Shown here: piece by piece, positions 54,601 to 60,500 of the stretch
How positions within the stretch are numbered: the stretch's first letter is position 1
Layout of the letters: each line of letters starts with the position of its first letter
Origin: Anseranas semipalmata
Taxonomy: Eukaryota; Chordata; Aves; Anseriformes; Anseranatidae
Reading direction: 5' to 3'
NCBI GenBank assembly: GCA_013399115.1
Contig: VXAA01001508.1
Location: 1,908,064 to 1,972,063 of the forward strand
Length of the DNA: 64,000 nt
Notes under the pieces: generated by a model
What the model saw: the letters and a program-made list of their open reading frames with translations, nothing else
Database searches by the model: none
What the model was told of the DNA's origin: nothing
Position numbers and translations under genes: made by a program

Positions 54601-57533
54601 TGTTTGGCATCCCAACCTCTCCATCTCCCACCGAGACTCACAAGAAGCTTCTCATTATTTTCTAGGAGTCCACATGGGAAAACCTTGCTCTGGTCAGGGT
54701 GGGAAAGAAGTACATCTGGATACACTGCACTTTGCTCATGGGAGCGAGCTTTAGCACACTGAGGACTGATCAAGCTTTAAATTACTGCTTCTTCCTTTTG
54801 GCCGTACCTTCAGTTTGCCACTGACTTCTGCTTAAGGCTGGCCGACTGTCCACAGTCAATCCTGCACCCGCTGCATGCCAGAGTTTGCATCTCAGCTGCA
54901 GTTTCTAGCTTGCCACGGTGATAATTCAAGAACATCAAATACAACATCCAGGAAAAGGGCTTAATGCCGCACCCAGCACTCAGACAAAACAGTGATTGGG
55001 AGCTCTGCCTGAATGAGAACTGCTGGGTAACCTACCTACTCCCCTCCTCTGCTCCAGGAAAGCCTCCCCTGAGAAGGTCAGAGGGGCTTTTCCATGATGA
55101 AGGTAGCATCTCTGAAGATCTGCAGGCGTCGGTTTGAGACATGCCAAACCCATGTTGCAACTTTATCCAGGATTTCAAAACCTCGCCCTCAGTTTCCTCT
55201 TTGCTCCTCTTTCTTGTTCTCTTTCTCTCATAATCCGTCTGTCTGTCTCTTTGTAAAATGTCGCATTAAGTATTTGTTGGCATGCTTGTGTCTCCGTCAT
55301 TTATTTCTCAGAGGGAAAGAGCTATGTGCCACTGTTTTGTAAAAGGAGGAGGACAAGACCAATCCAGGGGCTCTGGCAAACTGGGAGCTACCCTGACTCA
55401 ACCTGAACAATTGCTCTGAATTTCTCTTTGTTCTCTGACAACAGACACCACACATATTTTCTTTCTTTTCTTCTACATCCCACCAACATTACATATTACA
55501 CTGGACAGTCATCCAACACCTTTCACTTGTGTGTGTCCCTTCTTCTCATCACCAGGAGGAAGTTCATTTGAGTTTGAGCTTGTCATAATTGCAAAGTTCT
55601 GGTAAAACAGAAAGCTGGGTGAGGGGGCTATGTTTCCCTAAAAAAAAACTGCTTTCAAGACGACATGGCCAGCTTTCTTCCCAGTGGAAAAAAGGGCAAA
55701 AGAAGCTGGAAAGGAATTATGCAAGCCCTGCCCTGACACAGAACTGGGAGCTAGGGAGAGCTCCTTGGTCCTGGAGCTTAAATGCAGCTGCATTCAACAC
55801 ACCAGACACAACTTTCTCAGATCCTGGTACTTGTGTCCAGTGTAGAGACAAAAATGTTCTATTCTGGGACTTCACCGTGACTAGCAGGTCCATAGCCTCT
55901 GTCAGACATATCTGCTTGAGGCAATGCATCTTCCATCCAGCCCACAAGGGCCCTGGTGTTAGACCTTCATCAAACCTGGAATACTTTGCATGAAAACTTT
56001 TGGCCTAGATGAACTGACGTTTCCCATGAAGACCTTGTCACCCCAGAAAGAAAAGAATCTGTGAGAGTAATAAAACCATCTCCTTGTAAGGAATCAAAGC
56101 ATCCTGATGATGATTTTCTTACACTGGACAATGGCACTAGTGAATAGCCTTCTTCATGCAGCTGGCTCAGCAGCCATCCCTGGAGCCCCTCCAGGCTTAT
56201 GGGAGACATTACAATGAAGCTTTAGAAGATGCAGTTTCCAGGCCATTAAATAGCTGCGGAAAGCTCCCTGCAAGCAGGACTAGATGCAGCCCCCCCTGAC
56301 TGGGAAATCCAACCAACTACACCTTGTGAAACAGAAGTGTTTGCTGCTCCAGCTGGTACAGAATGGGGTTAATCTCTCACTCTCTGCTACCAGCAATTCA
56401 TCTGTATCACTGAAAATGTCTCTCCAGGGGGGTTCTCTGCATGAAGCACTAAAATAGTCTTATTCTAATGACTAAAGAGGAACTAAATGCTTCTGAAAAC
56501 AGTGAACAGGTGTGGAGAAATGTCTGGGCAAAATGATGCATCCTTTTCAACAGACTCCAGTCAAACTCAGGTCTTGGAGCATTAAGCAAGCACTTTTTCT
56601 GTCTGATCCTGGAAAAACTAAGCAGGAGTATTGGTCACAGTTTGTGAATGGGGGTACCATTAAGCAAGCAATAAAGAGGGATGTGAATAAAATACAGTCT
56701 TACCAAGATCATGGCTTTGCTCTTTGGTGTCAAACAGCTGCACACCAATGGTCTCCTGCTTCTGATCCAGGTAATAGGTACCATCAGTGACCAAGTGAAC
56801 AAGGACTGCCGCAGCTACCATTGGCTGGGAAAAATAAGCCTGGGAAAATAAAAGCCCCACAGAGGTTGAGGTGGAGAACTATGATACATTTTAAAAAAAA
56901 GCAAGAGCAGGATTTTTAAAATATCAGTTCCCATCCCAGGTCACAGAGAAGTCTTCTCTTCCATTCTCTCCTACATAAACCAGATAAAACTTGAGTTAAA
57001 CAGCCCGGCAGCTGGAGCTGTAACCTCTAAGTAACTCAACAGACCTGCCAGAGGAGGGGACTTCACCACTGACTCTCTAGATGGTGTTCAGAGACTTTGT
57101 TTTGCTATTTTGCACTAAAAAGGGAATCACAGAATCACAGAATGCTTTGGGTTGGAAGGGACCTTAAAGATCGTCTAATTCCGCCCCTCTGCCATGGGCA
57201 GGGTCACCTCCCACTAGACCAGGTTGCTCAAAGCCCCATCCATCCTGGCCCTGGGCAATTCCAGGGATGGGGCATCCCCAGCTTCTGTGGGCAAAAACAC
57301 ACTTCAAAGAAAGGAGCTGCTTGGCCCTGGGAAGGCTGTCCCGTGATATTTTGCCTATTGCAGAAACTTTGTACAGGCAGACAAAGAGGAGACTTCTGAA
57401 TGACACGTGTGCTTCTAACCTTCAGCCAGAAAATGGTCTGTGTCATGTGGGAGTACTGGAAGTTGGCCGTGCAGGGATACCAGGCATACTGAGAGACGCC
57501 ATCGTTCAAGTCAATCACCTTAGTTCGACACAT
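3576..57533 (-). CDS. PAPPA: PAPPA (pappalysin-1), C-terminal portion, 12 exons, 5' incomplete
   Basis: Secreted zinc metalloprotease of the metzincin/pappalysin family that cleaves IGF-binding proteins (chiefly IGFBP-4) and so releases IGF near cell surfaces. The exons join as 57533-57420, 56839-56704, 52787-52574, 43376-43208, 36679-36496, 33667-33457, 32847-32676, 29216-29069, 26433-26324, 19445-19374, 15479-15381 and 3683-3576. Every intron is GT-AG and the phases agree, giving 578 residues plus TAA. Seen in the translation: a pre-SCR segment (1-155), five Cys-rich SCR/Sushi modules (about 156-231, 235-293, 297-361, 366-422 and 428-505), LNR3 (about 509-535) and a tail ending GFSLG. The match to remembered mammalian PAPP-A is close, for example SCQRGx[27 protein letters not shown] and [19 protein letters not shown]2 was considered, but its tail differs. 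The catalytic HExxH domain lies outside the window. The frame is open throughout, with no sign of pseudogenisation. Confidence 0.96.
3684..15380 (-). other. PAPPA: PAPPA intron between LNR3 exon and terminal exon (11.7 kb)
   Basis: The longest intron in the window, GTAAGG...CCCCAG. It contains no recognised young transposon. A (CTG)5 run lies at 12591-12606. Stretches at 9740-9900 and 11344-12060 are rich in homeodomain-core (TAATTA/ATTA) and GATA-like motifs and resemble conserved noncoding elements. Long open frames in 4389-5033 and 13088-13801 match no family and look like chance. Confidence 0.85.
12591..12606. repeat. (CTG)5 trinucleotide run
   Basis: Five uninterrupted CTG units in the last PAPPA intron, CAG on the transcript strand. 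Confidence 0.8.
15381..15479 (-). CDS. PAPPA: PAPPA coding exon 11 of the window (LNR3)
   Basis: A 99-nt, 33-codon exon giving residues 511-543, from PFMGDNYC to [10 protein letters not shown]. It holds almost exactly the third Lin-12/Notch repeat, with the calcium-site pattern C-D-x-x-N-N-x-x-F-C-x-Y-D-G-G-D-C-C. In PAPP-A, LNR3 works in trans with LNR1-2 to form the site that selects IGFBP-4. The acceptor is ATTTTCCAG and the donor is AAAAG|GTAAGG. Phases are 0/0. Confidence 0.97.
15480..19373 (-). other. PAPPA: PAPPA intron, SCR5 to LNR3 exons (3.9 kb)
   Basis: GTGAGC...TTCCAG. No recognised gene or young repeat. Around 16896-16950 there is a faint relic of a MITE-type sequence (TTAACTCCACTGACTTCCA). 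The 17930-18400 part reads like a conserved noncoding element. Confidence 0.85.
19374..19445 (-). CDS. PAPPA: PAPPA coding exon 10 of the window (SCR5 end)
   Basis: A 72-nt, 24-codon exon giving residues 487-510. It begins [14 protein letters not shown] and ends CVKGCE. It completes SCR5 (the Trp is in GLKWYP) and supplies the first cysteine ahead of LNR3. The acceptor is CTCCTCCAG and the donor is TGAG|GTGAGC. Both flanking introns are phase 0, so the exon is symmetric. Confidence 0.95.
19446..26323 (-). other. PAPPA: PAPPA intron within SCR5 (6.9 kb)
   Basis: GTCAGT...CTCCAG. GC-rich patches at 20570-20720 and 22050-22240 create open frames on several strands without any family match. The 23930-24130 part is a candidate conserved noncoding element. 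No young transposon seen. Confidence 0.85.
26324..26433 (-). CDS. PAPPA: PAPPA coding exon 9 of the window (SCR5 middle)
   Basis: A 110-nt exon giving residues 450-486, from [17 protein letters not shown] through [18 protein letters not shown]. The acceptor is TTTTGTGCAG and the donor is GAAG|GTCAGT. It leaves in phase 0. VNETV carries a candidate N-glycosylation sequon. SCR5 is the longest SCR here and is spread over three exons, so the module has an extended loop between its second and third cysteines relative to a standard ~60-residue Sushi domain. Confidence 0.93.
26434..29068 (-). other. PAPPA: PAPPA intron within SCR5 (2.6 kb)
   Basis: GTCTGT...GTGCAG. The stretches 26800-27130 and 28000-28230 are low in repeats and rich in ATTA/GATA-like words, so they are regulatory candidates. 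The GC-rich 27400-27960 segment gives plus-strand open frames of up to 160 codons with no family match. Confidence 0.85.
29069..29216 (-). CDS. PAPPA: PAPPA coding exon 8 of the window (SCR4 end, SCR5 start)
   Basis: A 148-nt exon giving residues 401-449, from [15 protein letters not shown], which completes SCR4, to [12 protein letters not shown] in SCR5. The acceptor is CGTTCCAG. The donor ATAG|GTCTGT is non-consensus at +3 and +4 but is required by the frame: reading through gives a stop within two codons, while joining to the next exon gives GAECTTSC. The exon leaves in phase 1. Confidence 0.94.
29217..32675 (-). other. PAPPA: PAPPA intron within SCR4 (3.5 kb)
   Basis: GTGAGT...TTCCAG. 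It contains an old CR1 3'-end relic at 30478-30560 and a candidate conserved noncoding stretch at 30580-30900. Confidence 0.85.
30478..30560 (+). repeat. Old CR1-type LINE 3' relic
   Basis: The words TCTGGCCATTGCCAGAAG, GGATAATGGACCAGATGGACTC and TGATCCAGTTTGG match the 3' end of older reptile/bird CR1 subfamilies (CTGGCCACTG..., GGACTAGATGGACC..., TGATCCAGTATGG) as remembered. The microsatellite tail is lost, so this is an old copy. Confidence 0.7.
32676..32847 (-). CDS. PAPPA: PAPPA coding exon 7 of the window (SCR3 end, SCR4 start)
   Basis: A 172-nt exon giving residues 343-400, from (K)[13 protein letters not shown] through [19 protein letters not shown] to CEDDDNQS. It completes SCR3 and opens SCR4. 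The acceptor is an unusual GGAAAG preceded by a run of nine T and then CCGCAC. It is the only non-CAG acceptor of the set. The donor TCG|GTGAGT is good. The exon leaves in phase 0. A candidate sequon NQS spans its last residues. Confidence 0.95.
32848..33456 (-). other. PAPPA: PAPPA intron within SCR3 (609 bp)
   Basis: GTACGT...GGAAAG. A short intron with an unusual acceptor. It carries a MITE-like relic at 33261-33315. Confidence 0.88.
33261..33315. repeat. MITE-like relic (half palindrome)
   Basis: GGATTTTCAAAGAAGCCTAAGG followed by GAGTTAGGTGCCTA and CCCCTTGAAATT resembles one arm of a palindromic reptile/bird MITE (ATTTTCAAAGGCACCTAAGGGAGTTAGG...). The opposite arm is missing. It sits in the 609-bp intron. 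Confidence 0.5.
33457..33667 (-). CDS. PAPPA: PAPPA coding exon 6 of the window (SCR2 end, SCR3 start)
   Basis: A 211-nt exon giving residues 273-342. It begins [20 protein letters not shown], completing SCR2 with two overlapping candidate sequons, NNS and NLT. It continues into SCR3 with [20 protein letters not shown]. The acceptor is TTGTCAG. The donor AGAAA|GTACGT overlaps a second GT four bases further on. The exon leaves in phase 2. With the first residues of the next exon it forms a strongly basic run (SSRKARKRAFK). In the family, SCR3-SCR4 bind cell-surface heparan sulfate, and this cluster is a plausible contributor. Confidence 0.95.
33668..36495 (-). other. PAPPA: PAPPA intron within SCR2 (2.8 kb)
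   Basis: GTATCG...TGTCAG. It contains a CR1 3' fragment at 35284-35379 on the plus strand. A purine-rich stretch (plus strand) covers about 35820-36200, so the pre-mRNA is pyrimidine-rich just after the weak donor of the preceding exon. Confidence 0.87.
35284..35379 (+). repeat. CR1 LINE 3' fragment
   Basis: About 95 bp of CR1 3' end in plus orientation. It includes GCCCATGGCAGG, TTGGAACTAGATGATCTTTA and AGGTCCCTTCCAACCCAAAC, and ends with two copies of TTCTATGA. It is severely 5'-truncated and looks young. The insertion is antisense to PAPPA. Confidence 0.93.
36496..36679 (-). CDS. PAPPA: PAPPA coding exon 5 of the window (SCR1 end, SCR2 start)
   Basis: A 184-nt exon giving residues 212-272. 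It begins [17 protein letters not shown], which completes SCR1 with the Trp typical of SCR folds. It continues [19 protein letters not shown] into SCR2 and ends PPALLKG. A possible sequon NCS lies in FNCSEG. The acceptor is AATTCCAG. The donor AAAG|GTATCG is weak at +4 to +6. The exon leaves in phase 1. The split Gly codon joins to NNSNLTC in the next exon, as expected for the family. Confidence 0.94.
36680..43207 (-). other. PAPPA: PAPPA intron within SCR1 (6.5 kb)
   Basis: GTTTGT...TTCCAG. It contains a T19 run at 40764-40782 (A19 in the transcript) and purine-rich tracts near 37600-37900 and 40500-40630. No gene or young transposon recognised. Confidence 0.86.
40764..40782. repeat. T19 homopolymer (A19 on the PAPPA strand)
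   Basis: A run of nineteen T on the plus strand with no recognisable retroposon body next to it, so it is a simple homopolymer and not a tail of a known SINE or processed copy. Confidence 0.85.
43208..43376 (-). CDS. PAPPA: PAPPA coding exon 4 of the window (SCR1, first part)
   Basis: A 169-nt exon giving residues 155-211, from (S)[11 protein letters not shown] to DDDLSKSQ. It holds most of SCR1, including [15 protein letters not shown], the conserved SCR core around the second and third cysteines. A potential N-glycosylation sequon NCT lies near residue 178. The acceptor is CCCACCCAG and the donor CAG|GTTTGT lacks the usual A at +3. The exon ends in phase 0. The stretch just after the sequon (GGGWYNG) is the least like the remembered mammalian sequence. 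Confidence 0.94.
44575..44700 (+). repeat. MIR-like SINE relic
   Basis: The order of words matches the MIR/CORE-SINE core in plus orientation: GCATTGTGCAGACATTATCTAAT, then TTTTCATGACACCCTTGTGAGA, then TTGTTAGCCCCATGTTACTGATGG, then AGAAGCA. Divergence is high, as expected for an element family that predates the bird-mammal split. Confidence 0.65.
45876..45952. repeat. Possible MITE-like relic
   Basis: TCTGGAGTAACATCG, CATCGATGTAAAGGAGAG and AGAATCTGG follow the order of a reptile/bird palindromic element (TGGAGTAACTCC..., ACACCAGTGTAAA..., AGAATCTGGCCC). Strongly diverged. Confidence 0.35.
47148..47270. repeat. Palindromic MITE-like relic with terminal inverted repeats
   Basis: The left end is GGCCCCAATTCAGCAAGGCACTT and the right end is AAGGGCTTTGCTAAATTGGGGTC. 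The ends are inverted repeats of each other over about 20 bases with a few mismatches, and the whole is about 123 bp. The internal words CTTAAATATGTGCTTAACTT and AGTCCCACTGA resemble hairpin MITE families I remember from turtle, crocodilian and bird genomes. Confidence 0.7.
48240..48490. promoter_or_regulatory. CpG-dense intronic patch
   Basis: By eye there are roughly twenty CpG dinucleotides in 250 bases within a strongly GC-rich stretch, against sparse CpG in the rest of the intron. It could be a small CpG island such as an intragenic promoter or enhancer, or a polycomb-type site. No TATA box or clear first exon is visible. Confidence 0.4.
48697..48718 (+). other. G-quadruplex motif
   Basis: Four G runs of 3, 4, 4 and 4 with loops CA, AAA and CA on the plus strand, the template strand for PAPPA. 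It fits the canonical G3+N1-7 pattern. Confidence 0.7.
50467..50501 (+). other. G-quadruplex motif with five G runs
   Basis: G runs of 3, 3, 3, 3 and 5 separated by AAAA, AGTA, AAGGAC and CAGT on the plus strand. The next 130 bases remain G-rich. It also fits the canonical pattern. Confidence 0.7.
50915..50956. repeat. Short MITE-like relic
   Basis: AAAATCCCACTGATTTCAACTG and GCTTTGGATCAGGGCTTT resemble the end of palindromic reptile/bird elements containing CCCATTGACTTCAATGGG...TTGGATCAGGCCC. Very short, so the assignment is tentative. Confidence 0.35.
51594..51656. repeat. Pyrimidine tract: T12, (ATT)n, then C/T-rich
   Basis: A run of twelve T leads into ATTATTATTATTTT and then about 38 bases almost entirely of C and T. 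The PAPPA strand is therefore purine-only over this length, a sequence type able to form triplex DNA. Confidence 0.75.
52130..52310. promoter_or_regulatory. CpG-dense patch in intron next to exon 52574-52787
   Basis: About nineteen CpG in 180 bases, including GCGCCCGCCG, CCGCGCGAACG and GCCGCGCGGGG. A second GC-rich run (GGCGGGCGGCGCGGGGGCGG) follows at 52510-52545, immediately past the exon donor. Regulatory role inferred only from composition. Confidence 0.35.
52574..52787 (-). CDS. PAPPA: PAPPA coding exon 3 of the window (end of pre-SCR region)
   Basis: A 214-nt exon, the longest here, giving residues 84-154. It runs from [16 protein letters not shown] through [11 protein letters not shown] to [13 protein letters not shown]. 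The acceptor is CTGGCAG and the donor is CAGAG|GTGAGC. It enters in phase 1 and leaves in phase 2. The final split codon makes the Ser before the first SCR cysteine in the next exon. The exon sits in a CpG-rich setting: dense CpG lies in the intron just past its donor. Confidence 0.95.
52788..56703 (-). other. PAPPA: PAPPA intron in the pre-SCR region (3.9 kb)
   Basis: GTAAGA...GGCAG. Ordinary intron sequence with short A/T-rich simple stretches (about 53870-53885 and 54020-54055). No gene, RNA or young repeat recognised. Confidence 0.86.
56704..56839 (-). CDS. PAPPA: PAPPA coding exon 2 of the window (pre-SCR region)
   Basis: A 136-nt exon from [12 protein letters not shown] to QSHDLG, giving residues 39-83 plus the first base of codon 84. 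The acceptor is TTTTCCCAG and the donor CTTG|GTAAGA is strong. The intron after it is in phase 1. The segment [17 protein letters not shown] is near-identical to remembered mammalian PAPP-A. It contains no cysteine, as expected for the region before the SCR modules. Confidence 0.95.
56840..57419 (-). other. PAPPA: PAPPA short intron (580 bp) with CR1
   Basis: GTTAGA...TCCCAG. About a third of this short intron is a CR1 3' fragment (57125-57298). Confidence 0.9.
57125..57298 (-). repeat. CR1 LINE 3' fragment
   Basis: The plus strand starts with the tandem AATCACAG motif, followed by the typical CR1 words GGTTGGAAGGGACCTTAAAGA, GCCATGGGCAGG, CCACTAGACCAGGTTGCTCA and TCCAGGGATGGGGC. This is the reverse complement of the CR1 3' end, so the element lies in the same orientation as PAPPA and is 5'-truncated. 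It is a fairly well-preserved avian-type copy. Confidence 0.93.
57420..57533 (-). CDS. PAPPA: PAPPA coding exon 1 of the window (pre-SCR region)
   Basis: A 114-nt exon giving residues 1-38 of the fragment, beginning [12 protein letters not shown] and ending TIFWLK. The ATG at its start is an internal codon, not the gene's start, because family members continue far upstream. The acceptor is a CTCCCTCAG-type site (AG at 57535-57534). The donor is AAG|GTTAGA, which is weak at +4 to +6. The exon ends in phase 0 and its last codon is followed directly by AYFSQP of the next exon, as in mammalian PAPP-A. This places it just after the central fibronectin/laminin-G-like part and before the SCR modules. 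It is about 120 nt from a CR1 insertion in the following intron. Confidence 0.93.
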
Positions 57534-60500
57534 CTGAGGGAGAAAAAAGAAACATCAAAACAGATGTAGATGGCAGCAAGAAAGGACTATGACTGTTAAA
57601 AGTGGGAAAAAAGTCCAGGTGCACTACTACAATAAAAAAATACACGCTAATGACATTTCTAAATACCATGAGATTATTCAAAAGTTAAGTTTCCAGGTCT
57701 TCCACCTAAATGAGAAAAACTGAAACATAAAAAGGAGCAAAAGACTACCAGCAGTCGGATGACAGCCAAGAATTTCCTCTTAATTTGGTACAAGGGCTTT
57801 GACAGCATTCAGCCCAACTTTGCTCCCACCCAAATGGACCGCAACTCTTCCCACTGGAGTCGAAGTGACGATCACTTTTGAACATGCCAACTCAAAGCAC
57901 AGACAGTCTGCAGATGCTCTCCACAGTACTCAAGCAGTGTCCTATTTAAATCTCCATATTACTGTAACCCCAGGGAAGCCACAGATGGCCATATAAACTT
58001 GGAAATAAATGTAGCCAGGAAAGTCCTGTCTGTACAACCCAATTTAAGCAAACTTGTTTCTCGTTTTGTTAACTAGTTTCTGTAATTTGAATCATCTTCT
58101 TCCTACATCTACAGCACTTTCCATGGCAGGCAGCAACGGAATTATAAGCAAACTTCTCTTTTCAGTAAAGAACAAGTAGATGAATCCCAAATGCTGGCAG
58201 AGACGAAAAGACCACATTGAGAATGCCTGAATTTAAGTACCACGGAGTCTTGCAGTGCCACCAGTATGTGAAAACAAAGCTGCAAGAAATGGTAGGATTT
58301 ACCCTGAATCTGCACAGCTCCGTGAAGCTGCTTCAAAAAATGGCGTATGCATGACTATAGCCTTCATTCCCTGAGGAAGAACAAGAAAGGGAACGTCCAC
58401 AATCCAAAAGACTACAGCTGCACTAGAAGGATGCTTCCAGCTGAGGCTCTCAGAGCACCAGAAGAGTACCTGTTAGGATTCACAACACTTTGGTAACTCA
58501 GTGGCACAGAGAGAGAGGGAACTCCTCGTGGTCATGCAGCGTGCTGGCAGTGGAGCTATGAATATAACCCAGGAGGCCAAACCACCTCCAGCGGCTGCGC
58601 TAACCATGCGACCAGCCCACAGGGGAGCCCTGCACGGATCACACAGACCACTTGCGTTGGGTGCTAAGTGAAGCCATATATTTTTGGGGACATTATTAGA
58701 TTTCTTTCCAAGACTGGAGAATAAACTGAGCAATCTGACGGTGATGTGCTGTCAGTACAGCTGCTCCCATAAGCAGTTTCCCTGATTACTAAAACAAAAA
58801 GAAAACGCTGAAGTGAAACAAGAGAATTAACGGAGGTACTTTTAATCATTCAAAATCCTATGCCCACTTGGTAACTGTGCATGGAACTGCCCTCTTGGTC
58901 TCGGCAGGCGAAATCAGGGCAATCAAAAAGAGCCTGGGATGCCTGGGAACGAGAAACCAGATTGGCCAAAAGTGAGGTAATCACTTCTATAATCTGAGTC
59001 CCTCAAGATCCAGCACAGAGGAATCTATGGGCAAAACATAAATCAGCTTTAATGGGCTGGAAGAAGATTTTTAGTTTATTTATTTTTTAAAACAACTGGG
59101 ACCAAGCTTCATTGAGGCTAGCCAGTGGATAGTGTTACATTTTACAGCAGAGCAAGGCTTTACATAAACTATCTTTGGCATTCGAAATCCAGTCCAGCAA
59201 TTCGACATGTACTATTTCGCAATTCTCCCTTCTTGCATTTTCAGCAGCCTGTCTCTTGTTGGGAGCATGGTTTTTATTTTAATACCTCTCCAGCTAGGGA
59301 ATTTATCTTACCCACATCTGCAATTTATATGGTCAGAGAGCTCTTTGACATGAACAAAGGTCTCATTACTTTTATATGATTCTGTTCTTATTCTTATATC
59401 TCCTCCTGCTCTATTGCTCCAAAAGGTGGTTGAAAGAAACAAGATTCCTGACGCTCAGTGTGTTTTAAGTGCCACTTAATGGATGAGTGAAAACCTGTAT
59501 TAAAAACTCACCCAGACCTTCACCAAAAGCTTGAATCAAACCCAAAATAAACCCCTGCTGAGGTGGGTTGGAAATCTCTGATAACTTTTAAATGCCTTGT
59601 TTGATTTGTGTGCATGTGTGAACTCTAGCACTTTCTGGTTCTGCCTCAGACTATTAGCAAAAATCTTACCGTTGCATAAAGAGCCTGTGTTCAAGACTTG
59701 TGCAATTGAGTTGTGCAGACTCGGTAGACTGGTCTGGTTTCAGCAGGTTAGATAAGCTTCCTCCTGCTGAGGCTAATCCATTGCTACTCAGACAAGGGAA
59801 TCAAAACAGTGCCAGGGTAAAATGATCTTTTATGAGAAGAGTATGTTTGAGCAGTATGCAAGAAGTCTAACAGATGACATTAGGAGTGACTATGAGAGCC
59901 TCTTCTACACTAGCTGCTATCTAGCAAATCTAGCTGGTGCAAAAACATTCTTTGAGATTTTTTAATAACAACCTGATTGGATAAATGGTCCCAATAACCT
60001 ACAGACTCCATCATCTCAACAGGCTCAGACTCATGGCAAGCACATCACCTCTTCAATTCTAACCGGTTATTGAGTGTCACTCAACAACTGCAAAGTCTGA
60101 GAAGGACTTGCTAGGAGAGTCTTTCACACCTCTGCCTCCAAGGCAACCCTAGAAGGTGTCAGCAGTGTGAGGGCACCTATCACTGCAATACCATCACTTT
60201 TAAGCTACAGTTGAGCAGTACAGGACAGTTGCATTCAGAGGGAAAAAGAGGACACACACAAGAAAGGAGCACTGGGAGATGAAAAGATTAGCAAATGGCA
60301 ACTCAGGGCATTCCAATGTCCTGGAAGACAGAGCATCACCTCTCACAGCTACAAACTCATGCTTATGAGAAATAAATTATTTCCTAACATCCTCCTTTTT
60401 GCTACAATGATGCAAAACAGCAGCTAAAGCACCTGACAGCTGCGGAGGGAAGAAGGGATACATGTACTTTTCATTTCAGGGTGTTACCAAACACTAAAGT

